Below, in pieces: positions 27,215-36,621 of a stretch of DNA of 64,000 nucleotides (positions within the stretch are counted from its first letter, which is position 1; every line of letters starts with the position of its first letter). Position numbers and translations under genes: made by a program. The notes under the pieces were generated by a model. The model was not told the origin of the DNA. It saw only the letters and a program-made list of their open reading frames with translations, and searched no databases. Source of the stretch: Bradyrhizobium nivariense (GTDB lineage: Bacteria > Pseudomonadota > Alphaproteobacteria > Rhizobiales > Xanthobacteraceae); contig NZ_JARVWW010000010.1 in assembly GCF_029846715.1 (NCBI RefSeq), forward strand, positions 62,001 to 126,000. The letters run 5' to 3'.

Positions 27215-28810
27215 ATGATCAGAATGATGAGTGTGTTGACGCTTGCGGCGGTGCTGGCGGCATCCGGACCCGCCGCGGCGGAGGAGAAGGAGACGCCAGT
27301 CCGTGGCGGCACGCTGAATTCGATCGTGCATCCGGAACCTCCGATTCTTTCGCCGCTCCTGAACACGGCCACGCCGATCGTGCTGGTCGCAACCAAGATC
27401 AACGACGGTCTCGTCGACTACGCACAGGACGGCAGCCTGAAACCCCAGCTCGCGGAAAGCTGGGACTTCTCGAAGGATGGCCTGACGCTGACCTTCAAGC
27501 TGCGCAAAGGCGTGACGTGGCACGATGGTCACCCTTTCACTTCGGCGGACGTCAAATTTTCGATCGAGGAAGGATTGCTGAAATACTCCTCGACCGGCAA
27601 GCGCATCTTCCAGACCTTGTCGAAGGTGGAGACGCCGGACGATCAAACGGTGATCCTGACCCTGTCGAAACCGACGCCGGTGATCTATCGCAATCTCAAC
27701 GCTCAGGCGCTGTGGCTGCTGCCCAAGCATCTCTATGAAGGAACGGATGTCCGTTCGAATCCCTGGAATGCCAAGCCGATCGGAACGGGTCCCTTCGTGT
27801 TCCAGGAATATGTGCGCGGCAGTCATATCGCGCTCGACCGCAATCCCAATTATTGGGACGCCGGCAAGCCCTATCTCGACCGTATCGTTTTCAAGATCAT
27901 CCCCGACGCTGCCGGCCGCGCGGCCGCGTTCGAGACCGGCGCCGTGCAATTCGGTCAGCAACACCCGATCACCTTTGCCGATGCCGATCGGCTCAAGAAG
28001 GACGGCCGGTTCGTCGTCGATACGCGCGGCTACGAGTTCTCGCCGACCTGGTTCTGGCTCGAGCCGAACCTAAAGAACCAGTATTTGCAGCATCTCAAGG
28101 TGCGCCAGGCGATCGCCCAGGCGATCGACCGCAACCTGCTGCTCAAGACGGTGTGGGGCGGCTACGGCAAGGTCGCCGTCAGCCCGATCCCTTCATCGCT
28201 CAAGCCGTTCCATCTCGGCGAGGGTTTGCAGCAATATCCGTTCGATCCGAAAAAGGCCGAACAGCTTCTGGACGAGGCGGGCTTTCCGCGCAAGGAAGGT
28301 GGGTGGCGCTTCAAGCTGACTCACGACTTCATTCCGTACGGCGACGACTACCGCCGCACCGGCGAATTCGTCCGCCAGTCGCTGCGCCGCGTCGGTATCG
28401 ACGTCACGCTCGGTAGCCAGGACCTAACCACCTGGCTGAAGAGCGTCTTCACCGACTACAATTTCGACCTGATCAGCTCCTGGGGCGGCGCGGGCGCGGA
28501 TCCGCAAATGGGAATCGAGACACGTTTCTGGTCGAAGGCGCGCATGCCCGGCACCTCCTGGGTCGTCGTCTCCGGCTACCAGAACGACGAGCTGGACGCA
28601 GCGGTCGAGGACGCCCAGACCCAGATCGACCCGCAGAAGCGCGTCGAGGATTACAATACGCTGCAACGCATCGTGCAGCGTGATCTGCCGCTGATCCCGC
28701 TGTTCGAGATCGACTGGTTCTCGGTCTACGACAAGCGTCTGCACGGCCTGACCAACACGCCCAACCAACGCGCCGACAATTTCGCCAACGTCTATTTCGC
28801 CCCCGAATGA
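27215..28810 (+). CDS. Family 5 (DppA-like) substrate-binding protein, first gene of DppABCDF operon
   Basis: 531 residues with a Sec signal ending at PAAAEE (about residue 22). VRGGTLNSIVHPEPPILSPL, FKLRKGVTWHDGHPF, IGTGPFVFQEYVRGSH and NPNYWDAGKPYLDR are family landmarks. Its stop overlaps the first permease start by four bases (ATGA), so this is the dedicated receptor of the set. Peptides, opines, glutathione or nickel are possible ligands in the family, and the sulfur context favours a thiol or thioether compound, which is inference. Confidence 0.9.
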   Translation: MIRMMSVLTLAAVLAASGPAAAEEKETPVRGGTLNSIVHPEPPILSPLLNTATPIVLVATKINDGLVDYAQDGSLKPQLAESWDFSKDGLTLTFKLRKGVTWHDGHPFTSADVKFSIEEGLLKYSSTGKRIFQTLSKVETPDDQTVILTLSKPTPVIYRNLNAQALWLLPKHLYEGTDVRSNPWNAKPIGTGPFVFQEYVRGSHIALDRNPNYWDAGKPYLDRIVFKIIPDAAGRAAAFETGAVQFGQQHPITFADADRLKKDGRFVVDTRGYEFSPTWFWLEPNLKNQYLQHLKVRQAIAQAIDRNLLLKTVWGGYGKVAVSPIPSSLKPFHLGEGLQQYPFDPKKAEQLLDEAGFPRKEGGWRFKLTHDFIPYGDDYRRTGEFVRQSLRRVGIDVTLGSQDLTTWLKSVFTDYNFDLISSWGGAGADPQMGIETRFWSKARMPGTSWVVVSGYQNDELDAAVEDAQTQIDPQKRVEDYNTLQRIVQRDLPLIPLFEIDWFSVYDKRLHGLTNTPNQRADNFANVYFAPE

Positions 28811-29814
28811 GCTCTGCTGGCCAATCTCGATCGCTGTTGCGATATGTCGCGCGCCGGGTTCTGCTCGCAATCCCGCTGATTCTGGGAATCGTCGCCTTCA
28901 ACTTCTTCCTGCTGCAACTGGCTCCGGGCGATCTTGCCGATGTGGTCGCCAGCGAACAGGGTGGAGCTGCGGCGGATGCGGGCTATGTCCAGGAACTGCG
29001 CAAGGCCTTTGGCCTCGACCTGCCGGTCCTGCTGCAGCTCTGGACCTACCTGAAAAACGTCGCGACACTGGATTTCGGCTTCTCGCACCGCTACGGGATT
29101 CCGGTGACGGAGCTGATCACTGCACGGCTGGGCGGGACGCTGCTGCTTGCCGCGACCAGCCTCGTCATCGCCGTTGTTCTTGGAACAGTCCTCGGCCTGC
29201 TGGCGGCGCGGCGGCCGGGCGGCTTGATCGACAGCGTCGTTTCGATCCTGGCGACGCTGGCGTACTCCGCCCCGCTGTTCTGGGTCGGGTTGATGCTGAT
29301 CGTGTTCTTCGGTGTCTATCTGCAATGGCTTCCGACCGGGGGCATGCAGGAGGTGACAAAGGTGCCCCTGCAAGGCGCGGCGCTGCTCACCGACCGGCTG
29401 CACCATCTCGTCCTGCCTGCGACGACGCTCGCCCTGTTCTTCATGGCCATCTATGCCCGGATGACAAGGGCCTCGATGATCGAGGCCATGAGCCAGGACT
29501 ACATACGAACGGCTCGGGCCAAAGGCCTGCGCGACCGCCGCATCATCTTCCGGCACGGCTTCCGCAACGCGCTGCTGCCGCTGGTGACCATGATCGGCCT
29601 CCAGGCCGGCACCCTGCTCGGCGCCTCCGTCGTCGTCGAAACGGTCTTCGCCTGGCCCGGCATGGGCAGGCTCGCCTTCGAGGCGGTCAGCAACCGTGAC
29701 CTCAACCTTTTGCTCTCGATCATGCTGCAAAGTTCCTTCGTCGTCGTCGCCGTCAATCTCGTCGTCGACATCCTCTACGCTTTCCTCGATCCACGCATCG
29801 AGGTCGGCGCATGA
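28807..29814 (+). CDS. Dipeptide-type ABC transporter permease (DppB-like)
   Basis: 335 residues, about six membrane helices, with the DppB periplasmic loop DFGFSHRYGIPVTELI and coupling loop YIRTARAKGLRDRRIIFRHG. ATGA overlaps join it to the receptor before and the second permease after. Confidence 0.93.
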   Translation: MSSAGQSRSLLRYVARRVLLAIPLILGIVAFNFFLLQLAPGDLADVVASEQGGAAADAGYVQELRKAFGLDLPVLLQLWTYLKNVATLDFGFSHRYGIPVTELITARLGGTLLLAATSLVIAVVLGTVLGLLAARRPGGLIDSVVSILATLAYSAPLFWVGLMLIVFFGVYLQWLPTGGMQEVTKVPLQGAALLTDRLHHLVLPATTLALFFMAIYARMTRASMIEAMSQDYIRTARAKGLRDRRIIFRHGFRNALLPLVTMIGLQAGTLLGASVVVETVFAWPGMGRLAFEAVSNRDLNLLLSIMLQSSFVVVAVNLVVDILYAFLDPRIEVGA

Positions 29815-30647
29815 GTTCGACATCGGTCGTCCGTGCGGTCCTGGCCTCGCCAGCCGGCATCGCAGGAAGTCTCGTGATCATCGGTGTCCTCGCTGCGGCG
29901 ACGCTGGCCCCCTTCCTCTATCCCGGCGATCCCTCGGACATGGTTGCTTCGCCCTTCATCTGGCCCGGCAACGATCCCGAGTTTCCGCTCGGCACCGATC
30001 TGATGGGCCGCGACCTGACCGCCGGCCTGTTCCATGGCGCCTCCGTCTCGCTGATGGTCGGAGCCGTCGCAGCCGCGATTGCTCTCGCGATCGGTGTCAG
30101 CCTGGGCGCGGTCGCGGGCTACTACGGCGGATGGATGGATGACCTGATCATGCGGGTCACTGAGCTGTTCCAGACCATGCCGGCTTTCCTGCTCGCCATC
30201 GTCATGGTCGCGGTGCTCAACCCGTCGATCTACACCATCATCCTGGCCCTGGGGATCACCGCCTGGCCAGGCATCGCGCGGCTGACGCGCGCGGAGGTGC
30301 TGGCCCTGCGCAACCGAGATTTCGTACAGGCGCTGATCGGCATGGGCATGTCGGACTGGCGCATCGTGCTGTTCCACGTCGTGCCCAACGCGCTGACCCC
30401 GGTCATCGTCGCGGCCTCGATCCTGGTGGCGACCGCGATCCTGTCCGAGGCCGGCCTCTCCTTCCTCGGCCTGGGCGATCCGAACCATGTAAGTTGGGGC
30501 ACAATGATCGGCGCCGGTCGTGATGCCTTGCGCACCGCCTGGTACCAGACCGCGATCCCGGGCCTCGCGATCATGATCACGGTGCTCGCGCTGAACCTTC
30601 TCGGCGACGCGCTCAATCATGCGCTCAACCCAAGGCTACGACGGTGA
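29811..30647 (+). CDS. Dipeptide-type ABC transporter permease (DppC-like)
   Basis: 278 residues with the DppC-type LGTDLMGRDLTAGLFHGASV segment after the first membrane helix, and a coupling loop VQALIGMGMSDWRIVLFHVV. Its stop overlaps the next start (GTGA). The N-terminal membrane segment plus five more helices form half of the channel. Confidence 0.93.
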   Translation: MSSTSVVRAVLASPAGIAGSLVIIGVLAAATLAPFLYPGDPSDMVASPFIWPGNDPEFPLGTDLMGRDLTAGLFHGASVSLMVGAVAAAIALAIGVSLGAVAGYYGGWMDDLIMRVTELFQTMPAFLLAIVMVAVLNPSIYTIILALGITAWPGIARLTRAEVLALRNRDFVQALIGMGMSDWRIVLFHVVPNALTPVIVAASILVATAILSEAGLSFLGLGDPNHVSWGTMIGAGRDALRTAWYQTAIPGLAIMITVLALNLLGDALNHALNPRLRR

Positions 30648-31687
30648 TCACGTCCTCATATCTGCTCGAGGTTGAGAATCTGGACATCGCGTTGCGGCGT
30701 GGAAGGACGCTCCTGCCTGCGGTCGCCGACCTTTCCTTCGCGATTGCACGCGGCGAGACCCTGGCTATCGTCGGCGAATCCGGCTGCGGCAAGAGCATCA
30801 GCATGCTGTCCCTGCTCGGCCTGTTGCCGAAGCGCGATTGGGAGGTCAGCGGAACGGCGCTGTTCGATGGCTCCGACCTCATCGCGCTCTCCGACAAGCA
30901 GCTGCGCCGTATCCGCGGCAATCGTATCGGGTTCATCTTCCAGGATGCGATGGCGGCGTTCAATCCGGTCCTGCCGATCGGATTGCAGATCGCCGAGGTG
31001 CTGACGAGCCACTCTTCCATTTCGTTCGCAGCCGCGGAAAAGCGCGCCGTCGAACTTCTGGCATTGACCCACGTGCCTGATCCGCACCGGCGCTTGCACG
31101 ATTATCCGCACCAGCTCTCCGGAGGCTTGCGCCAGCGCGCCATGATCGCGATGGCGCTCGCGTGCGATCCGTTGCTGCTGATCGCAGACGAACCCACGAC
31201 CGCACTTGATGTCACCATCCAGGCGCAGATCCTTGATCTGCTGCTGGAGATCCAGCGTGAGCGGCAGATGGCGCTCATTCTCATCACCCATGATCTCGGC
31301 GTCGTCGCCAACATGGCCGACCGGGTTCTGGTGATGTATGCCGGCCGCAAGGTCGAACAGCAGCCGGTCGATGCGCTCATCACCGCGCCGGCTCATCCTT
31401 ACACGCGGGGCCTGCTTGCAGCCCGCCCGCGCCTCGGCCGCGAAAGTAACCGCCAGAGTCGTCTTGCGGCCATTCAGGGGTCGGTGCCGGCACTCGGCGC
31501 CTGGCCGGACGGCTGCGCGTTTGCGCCGCGTTGTCCGTCCGCCGAAGCGCGTTGCCGGGTCGAGCGCCCGTTACCGATCCATTTCGAGCCGCTCACGCTC
31601 TCCTGTCACGTCGTTGCCGACGAGAGACGCGGCGTGCCCCACAAGGATGTCTCCGGTGCTGCAGAAGTCGCCTACGAGAGCAACTGA
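30644..31687 (+). CDS. Dipeptide-type ABC transporter ATPase (DppD-like)
   Basis: 347 residues. Walker [11 protein letters not shown], signature [15 protein letters not shown], Walker [13 protein letters not shown], then the oligopeptide-type C-terminal extension with [14 protein letters not shown], a Cys motif that in some relatives binds an iron-sulfur cluster or metal. GTG start overlaps the permease stop by four bases. Confidence 0.93.
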   Translation: MITSSYLLEVENLDIALRRGRTLLPAVADLSFAIARGETLAIVGESGCGKSISMLSLLGLLPKRDWEVSGTALFDGSDLIALSDKQLRRIRGNRIGFIFQDAMAAFNPVLPIGLQIAEVLTSHSSISFAAAEKRAVELLALTHVPDPHRRLHDYPHQLSGGLRQRAMIAMALACDPLLLIADEPTTALDVTIQAQILDLLLEIQRERQMALILITHDLGVVANMADRVLVMYAGRKVEQQPVDALITAPAHPYTRGLLAARPRLGRESNRQSRLAAIQGSVPALGAWPDGCAFAPRCPSAEARCRVERPLPIHFEPLTLSCHVVADERRGVPHKDVSGAAEVAYESN

Positions 31688-32624
31688 TCTGCTCGCGATC
31701 GAGCACCTGTCGGTTGCCTTCGCCACTCCCCGTGGCCGACTGCAGGCCGTAAACAACGTCTCGCTGACGGTTGCGCCTGGTGAAACGCTGGCGCTGGTGG
31801 GCGAATCCGGCTGCGGGAAGTCGACGCTGGGACGCGCCATCATGGGCATCGTCCCGCCGAGCAACGGCGCGGTCAAGCTCGAGGGCATCGATCTGGTTCT
31901 ACTTGGGCGTTCGGCGCGCCTGCCGTACCGGCGCGCCGTGCAGATGATGTTTCAGGATCCGTTCGGGTCGCTGAACCCGCGCCAACGCGTCGGCGACATC
32001 ATCGCGGATCCTCTCCGTGTCCATCGGTTCGGGGATCGCAAGGCGATCAGGGCCAGGGTCATCGAGTTGCTCGATCTCGTCGGATTGCCGGCGGCGTCCG
32101 CGGTACGCTATCCGCACGAATTCTCCGGCGGCCAGCGCCAGCGTATCGGCATCGCCCGCGCCCTAGCGCCCAGGCCCGATCTGATCATCTGCGACGAACC
32201 GGTGTCCGCGCTCGACGTCTCGATCCAGGCGCAAATCCTCAATTTGCTCGCGGATTTACGCGACGAGCTCGGCGTCTCCTACCTCTTCATCAGTCACGAT
32301 CTCGCCGTCGTGGAGTTTCTCGCCGACCGAGTCGCGGTGATGTATCTCGGACGCATCGTCGAGATCGCACCGCGCGGTGAGCTGTTCGCGCGGCCCGCGC
32401 ATCCCTATACCCGCGCGCTGCTCGATGCCGTGCCCCGCATCGAGACGCGCAAGGCGAGCCCCGGGCCGAGACCGGTGCAAGGCGATGTTCCCAGCCCTTA
32501 TGCGGTGCCGGCCGGCTGCGCCTTCCAGGCACGATGTCCGCGGGCGCGGCAACGTTGCCGAGGTGAAACCCCGGCCCTGGAAACTGTTGCGACAGGACAC
32601 GCGGTGGCCTGCTTCTTTCCTTAA
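31647..32624 (+). CDS. Dipeptide-type ABC transporter ATPase (DppF-like)
   Basis: 325 residues from ATG 31647, overlapping the end of the DppD-like gene by 41 bases. Walker [14 protein letters not shown], signature FSGGQRQRIGIARAL, Walker B LIICDEPVSALD and a C-terminal CAFQARCPRARQRC extension. It completes the DppABCDF set. AAGG lies just before the chosen ATG, and a later start is possible because the first 12 residues are not conserved. Confidence 0.92.
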   Translation: MSPVLQKSPTRATDLLAIEHLSVAFATPRGRLQAVNNVSLTVAPGETLALVGESGCGKSTLGRAIMGIVPPSNGAVKLEGIDLVLLGRSARLPYRRAVQMMFQDPFGSLNPRQRVGDIIADPLRVHRFGDRKAIRARVIELLDLVGLPAASAVRYPHEFSGGQRQRIGIARALAPRPDLIICDEPVSALDVSIQAQILNLLADLRDELGVSYLFISHDLAVVEFLADRVAVMYLGRIVEIAPRGELFARPAHPYTRALLDAVPRIETRKASPGPRPVQGDVPSPYAVPAGCAFQARCPRARQRCRGETPALETVATGHAVACFFP

Positions 32625-32853
32625 AGCTCCAGCGATCGCATCTCGGAGAGTCCAATCGCGGGCAGTCAGGAGCCGATATTCGAACATTGATGTCGTTCGG
32701 TTGCTCAGTATGTCGAGGATGATCCCGCTCGCAACAGGACGTTTCTCGCACAACTTCGTCTCCAGATGCGGAAAATTACAAAATTGACGTTACGCGTCGC
32801 CGCGCAATAGCTTGCCTTTGCATAACCGAGATTCAGCTCCGGAAGTTTGCCAC

Positions 32854-34461
32854 ATGGTGACGACGAACGATCATATTCTCGGTCTCATTGATCGCCGACG
32901 CGTCCTGAAGGCCGGCGCCGGCGTGATCGCGTTGCCGTTCGCCGGCTCCCCTGCGCGCGCCGAGGCGCGGCGCGGCGGGACGCTGACCGTGGTGACACAG
33001 GGAGAACCACGAGCGCTGGTCCCTTTGCTCGACACCAACACACAGACCCGCAATATCAGCACCAAGGTCACCGAGGGCCTGCTGACCTACGATGGCGATT
33101 TCGTGCCACGTCCGCTTCTGGCAACGGCCTGGAAATCAAGCGCGGACGGGCTCGAATATGCCTTCACGTTGCGTCCCGGCGTCAAATGGCACGACGGCGC
33201 CGATTTCACCTCGGCAGACGTCCAGTTCTCGCTGCAGGCGCTGCGAAAGGTCGGGCCGCGCGGCCGGATCAGCTTCGCCAATCTTTATCGTGTCGAAACG
33301 CCGGATGCTTTGACCGCCGTGGTCAAGCTGTCGAAGCCGACACCCTATTTCCTCAAAGCGCTCTCTGCGGCGGAGTCGCCGATCGTTCCACGTCATGCCT
33401 ATCAGGCCGACAATCTCGATGGCAGCCCCAACAACAACGCACCGATCGGGACCGGACCGTTCGTTTTCGACGAGTGGAAGCGCGGCAGCCATGTCAGCCT
33501 GCGCCGCAATCCAAACTATTGGCGGTCCGAGCGCCCCTATCTGGATCGTGTCGTCGTCAAGTTCGTCGGCGATCCAGCTGCAGCCTCCACGGCGCTTGAA
33601 ACCGGAGAGGCCGACACCAGCGGCAGTATCTCGCTCGCCGACGTGAAACGACTGACCGAGAGTGGAAAGCTCGTCGTATCGTCACAGCGAGACGCCTACC
33701 TCAACAACGCTGCGGTGCTGGAGTTCAGCCTCGACAACCAGTATCTCGGTCAACGCGCCGTGCGCCACGCGATCGCGCGTTCAATCGACCGCGATTTCAT
33801 CCGTCAGTGGATCTATTATGGCTATGCCAGCGAGATCCGCTCGCCGATTCCCGAGGTGCTGCCAGCCTATTTCGACCCGACCACCTTCAACCATCCCTTT
33901 GATCTCGACGAGGCCAACCGCCTTCTCGATGAGGCAGGGCTGAAGCGCGGCAGCGGCGGTATCCGGTTTGCGCTGAAGCTGACCTTCATTCCGGGTGCGG
34001 CGTTTAAGGCGACCGCCAGCTATCTGCGATCCGCTCTTGGCCGCGCCGGCATCCGCGTCGACATCCTCGACGGCGATTTGGGGACCTTCATCAAGCGGGT
34101 CTATAACGACCGGGATTTCGATCTGAACCTGAACGGTCTCGGCCTGCTGTTCGATCCCACGGTCGGCGTGCAGCGCATCTACTGGTCCGACGGGATCAAG
34201 CATCCGCTGCCCTACGTCAACGCCGCTCATTACAACAATCCGGCCGTCGATGAGCTGTTCCGGCAAGCCAGCACCGAGCGTGACGAAGCCCGACGCGCCG
34301 ATCAGTTCCGGCAGATTCAGAAGATCACCAGCGACGACCTGCCGGCGTTGCCGCTGGTGGCGCTGAACACGACCATCGTCAGCAACGCTCGTGTCCACGA
34401 CCTCTACAACAGCGTCGATCTGACCGCAGGCGACTTTTCCGACGCCTGGCTCAGCGGTTGA
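32854..34461 (+). CDS. Family 5 (DppA-like) substrate-binding protein
   Basis: 535 residues from ATG 32854, with GGAAG upstream; a TTG at 32812 is less likely. DRRRVLKAG followed by a hydrophobic stretch is a twin-arginine-type signal. RRGGTLTVVTQGEPRALVPL, FTLRPGVKWHDGADF, IGTGPFVFDEWKRGSH and NPNYWRSERPYLDR are family landmarks. It follows the DppBCDF operon after a 229-base gap with its own promoter, suggesting a second receptor for the same transporter. Confidence 0.9.
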   Translation: MVTTNDHILGLIDRRRVLKAGAGVIALPFAGSPARAEARRGGTLTVVTQGEPRALVPLLDTNTQTRNISTKVTEGLLTYDGDFVPRPLLATAWKSSADGLEYAFTLRPGVKWHDGADFTSADVQFSLQALRKVGPRGRISFANLYRVETPDALTAVVKLSKPTPYFLKALSAAESPIVPRHAYQADNLDGSPNNNAPIGTGPFVFDEWKRGSHVSLRRNPNYWRSERPYLDRVVVKFVGDPAAASTALETGEADTSGSISLADVKRLTESGKLVVSSQRDAYLNNAAVLEFSLDNQYLGQRAVRHAIARSIDRDFIRQWIYYGYASEIRSPIPEVLPAYFDPTTFNHPFDLDEANRLLDEAGLKRGSGGIRFALKLTFIPGAAFKATASYLRSALGRAGIRVDILDGDLGTFIKRVYNDRDFDLNLNGLGLLFDPTVGVQRIYWSDGIKHPLPYVNAAHYNNPAVDELFRQASTERDEARRADQFRQIQKITSDDLPALPLVALNTTIVSNARVHDLYNSVDLTAGDFSDAWLSG

Positions 34462-34477
34462 TCAGGGCCTCCTGATC
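34460..34477. terminator. Bidirectional terminator-like hairpin between convergent genes
   Basis: GATCAGG and CCTGATC make a perfect 7-bp stem with a GCCT loop. It overlaps the receptor stop codon and lies five bases past the stop of the convergent hydrolase gene. Confidence 0.55.
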
Positions 34478-34481
34478 TCCA

Positions 34482-35363
34482 TTACCAAGGAACGCGCGCG
34501 AGGAAGGGACGGACGGCGTCCAGCACGGCTTCGGGCTGCTCCTCCGGCTGAAGATGACCGCCGGGGATGGCCCAGCCATCGACGTCGCTGGCCCAGCCCT
34601 TCCAAATGTGAAGCGGTGTGTTGGCGTCGCTGAACCGGCCCTCTTCCCACAGCACAAGCACCGGGCAATCAAGAACCCTTCCGGCAGCGCGATCAGCGAG
34701 ATCATGCTCATGGTCCATGCTCGCGCCGGCCCGATAATCCTGCATCATCGCGTGCCGCACCTCGGGCCGACGAAATGCCTCCCGATAGGCAGCACGCGCG
34801 TCGTCCGACACGGCGCCGGCATTCTTGGTCATTCTTTGCAGCGTCCAGTCGAGGAAAAAGTCGGGATCGCCACTCAACAGCCGTTCCGGCAGGTCATAGG
34901 GTCGAGCGAACAACAGCCAGTGATAGGCACCCAGCGCGAAATCCTTGCCGGCGCGCGCCCACACTTCGCTGGTCGGGATGACGGTCAGGGACACGAAAGC
35001 CTGTACGGCTTCAAGGTGATCCAATGCCATGCGGTACCCGACCCGCGCACCGCGGTCGTGCCCGATGACCGCAAAGCGATCGAACCCGAACTGCTTCATC
35101 ACGGCGAGCTGATCGCGCGCCATCGTGCGCTTGGAATAAGCCGATGCGTCCACCTGCTGCGGCCCCCGGCTGTCGCCATATCCTCGCAGGTCCGTGGCGA
35201 CGATTGTGTAGTCGCGCGCCAGAACGGGAGCGACATGACGCCAGGCGAAATGGGTTTGCGGGTAGCCGTGAAGCAGAAGCAGTGGAGGACCGCTCCCGCC
35301 TATGAACGAAGCAATCGTCGCGTCTTCGGTCTGGATATTGTAGCGCCGAAAGCCGTCGAGCAT
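34482..35363 (-). CDS. Alpha/beta hydrolase, haloacetate dehalogenase/epoxide hydrolase-like
   Basis: 293 residues. HGYPQTHFAW supplies the oxyanion HGxP motif, GHDRGARVGYRMALDH places an Asp nucleophile, and GGHLQPEEQPEAV carries the catalytic His. HWLLFARPYDLPERLL in the cap matches fluoroacetate/haloacetate dehalogenases, whose cap His and Trp bind halide. It would hydrolyse a C-halogen bond or an epoxide. No nearby gene is an obvious partner, though it converges with a family 5 receptor and is divergent from an SsuA gene. Confidence 0.83.
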   Translation of the reverse strand: MLDGFRRYNIQTEDATIASFIGGSGPPLLLLHGYPQTHFAWRHVAPVLARDYTIVATDLRGYGDSRGPQQVDASAYSKRTMARDQLAVMKQFGFDRFAVIGHDRGARVGYRMALDHLEAVQAFVSLTVIPTSEVWARAGKDFALGAYHWLLFARPYDLPERLLSGDPDFFLDWTLQRMTKNAGAVSDDARAAYREAFRRPEVRHAMMQDYRAGASMDHEHDLADRAAGRVLDCPVLVLWEEGRFSDANTPLHIWKGWASDVDGWAIPGGHLQPEEQPEAVLDAVRPFLARVPW

Positions 35364-35611
35364 AGCAGCCTGCCCCGTGATCCCCTTGAGTACGCCTGTT
35401 AGTCGATCTTCACGATGTCCGCCAGGGACTTCGTCGTTCCTGTTCGTGCGGCAGCGGTCGCGAAGGTAGACGTTTGTTGCCCTGTCCGCTCTGATTTTGG
35501 AATGGCATCAAGCGTCTGCCTGACGTCTCCTGTGCGTCGCGTCGTCGGACCTTCTGCAATCTTGGAAACGCCGACGTTCGCTCTTCATTCCTTCATGGGA
35601 CGGACCCAACC

Positions 35612-36562
35612 ATGACCAGCCGCCGCCTCTTCGTTTCCGGACTGACCGCGTCGAGCATTGTCGTCGGCGGACGGCCAGCCCGCAGCGGATCGGTCGAAAC
35701 TCTGACGCTCGGATTCCAGAAGACCGGAATCCCGTTAGTCGCGCGTCAGCTCAAGGTCTTCGAACGGCGTTTCGAGAAAAGAGGCATCGCGGTCAATTGG
35801 GTCGAGTTCACCTCGGGGCTGAATCTGTTGCAGGCCATGGATATCGGCAATGTCAGCTTCGGCAATGCCGGAAACGTCGGCTGCATCTTCGTGCAGGCCG
35901 CGGGAGGACAGATCGTCTACCTCGCCGGGCAGCCTTCGGGACCGAAAAGCGAGGGCATCCTGGTCAAGGGTAACTCGCCGATCCAGTCCATCGCCGACCT
36001 GAAGGGCAAGAGGGTCGGCTATGCCAAGGGCTCGAGCTCGCACAACCTCATCGCGGCCGCTCTGGAGCAGAACGGGCTGTCGATTGGCGACATCACGTCC
36101 GTCAACCTAGGCGCCGCCGACGCCGCCCTTGCTTTCGAGAATGGCAGCATCGATGCATGGGTCGTGTGGGATCCCTATCTCGCTCTTGGGCAAGCGCGTT
36201 CCGAGACGCGGGTCCTCGCCTATAGCGGCGACATTCTCCCCGACAATGCCAGTTTCCTCCTGGCAAATTCGTCGTTCGCGAATAGCCATGCCGAACTCGT
36301 TCGCGATCTCATCGATGGTTCGGCCGAAGCGGGCGCATGGGCGAAGGCCCATCTCGACGAGGTGACAGCCGCGCTTGCACAGGCGACGGGGATCAATCCG
36401 AAAGTCCTTGCCGAGGTCAATGCGCGCGCCAGCTTCGACGTGGTCCCGCTCAGCGACGCGATCCTGTCTCAGCAACAGAAGACGGCCGATCGTCTGACGA
36501 GGCTCGGTGTGGTGCCGAAGCAGATATCGGTGCGCGACATTGTCTGGCGGCCGCCGGCGTGA
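35612..36562 (+). CDS. ssuA: Aliphatic sulfonate-type substrate-binding protein
   Basis: 316 residues. The N-terminal SRRLFVSG resembles a twin-arginine signal. VNWVEFTSGLNLLQAM, VSFGNAGNVGCIF, LKGKRVGYAKGSSSHN and IDAWVVWDPYLALG are typical of SsuA. It is an orphan receptor with no adjacent permease or ATPase. It converges on a flavin monooxygenase gene. The nearest SsuBC-type sets are at 38.6-40.3 kb and 44.8-47.5 kb. Confidence 0.88.
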   Translation: MTSRRLFVSGLTASSIVVGGRPARSGSVETLTLGFQKTGIPLVARQLKVFERRFEKRGIAVNWVEFTSGLNLLQAMDIGNVSFGNAGNVGCIFVQAAGGQIVYLAGQPSGPKSEGILVKGNSPIQSIADLKGKRVGYAKGSSSHNLIAAALEQNGLSIGDITSVNLGAADAALAFENGSIDAWVVWDPYLALGQARSETRVLAYSGDILPDNASFLLANSSFANSHAELVRDLIDGSAEAGAWAKAHLDEVTAALAQATGINPKVLAEVNARASFDVVPLSDAILSQQQKTADRLTRLGVVPKQISVRDIVWRPPA

Positions 36563-36563
36563 C

Positions 36564-36583
36564 GCGGGCAGCAAACCCGCTTT
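36564..36583 (+). terminator. Terminator-like hairpin after ssuA-like gene
   Basis: GCGGG/CCCGC with a 7-base loop followed by TTTCC, starting two bases after the stop codon at 36562. A short stem, but correctly placed. Confidence 0.45.
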
Positions 36584-36621
36584 CCTCGCCTACCCAGGCA
36601 TCGTGAAGGCGGCACTCTCCC

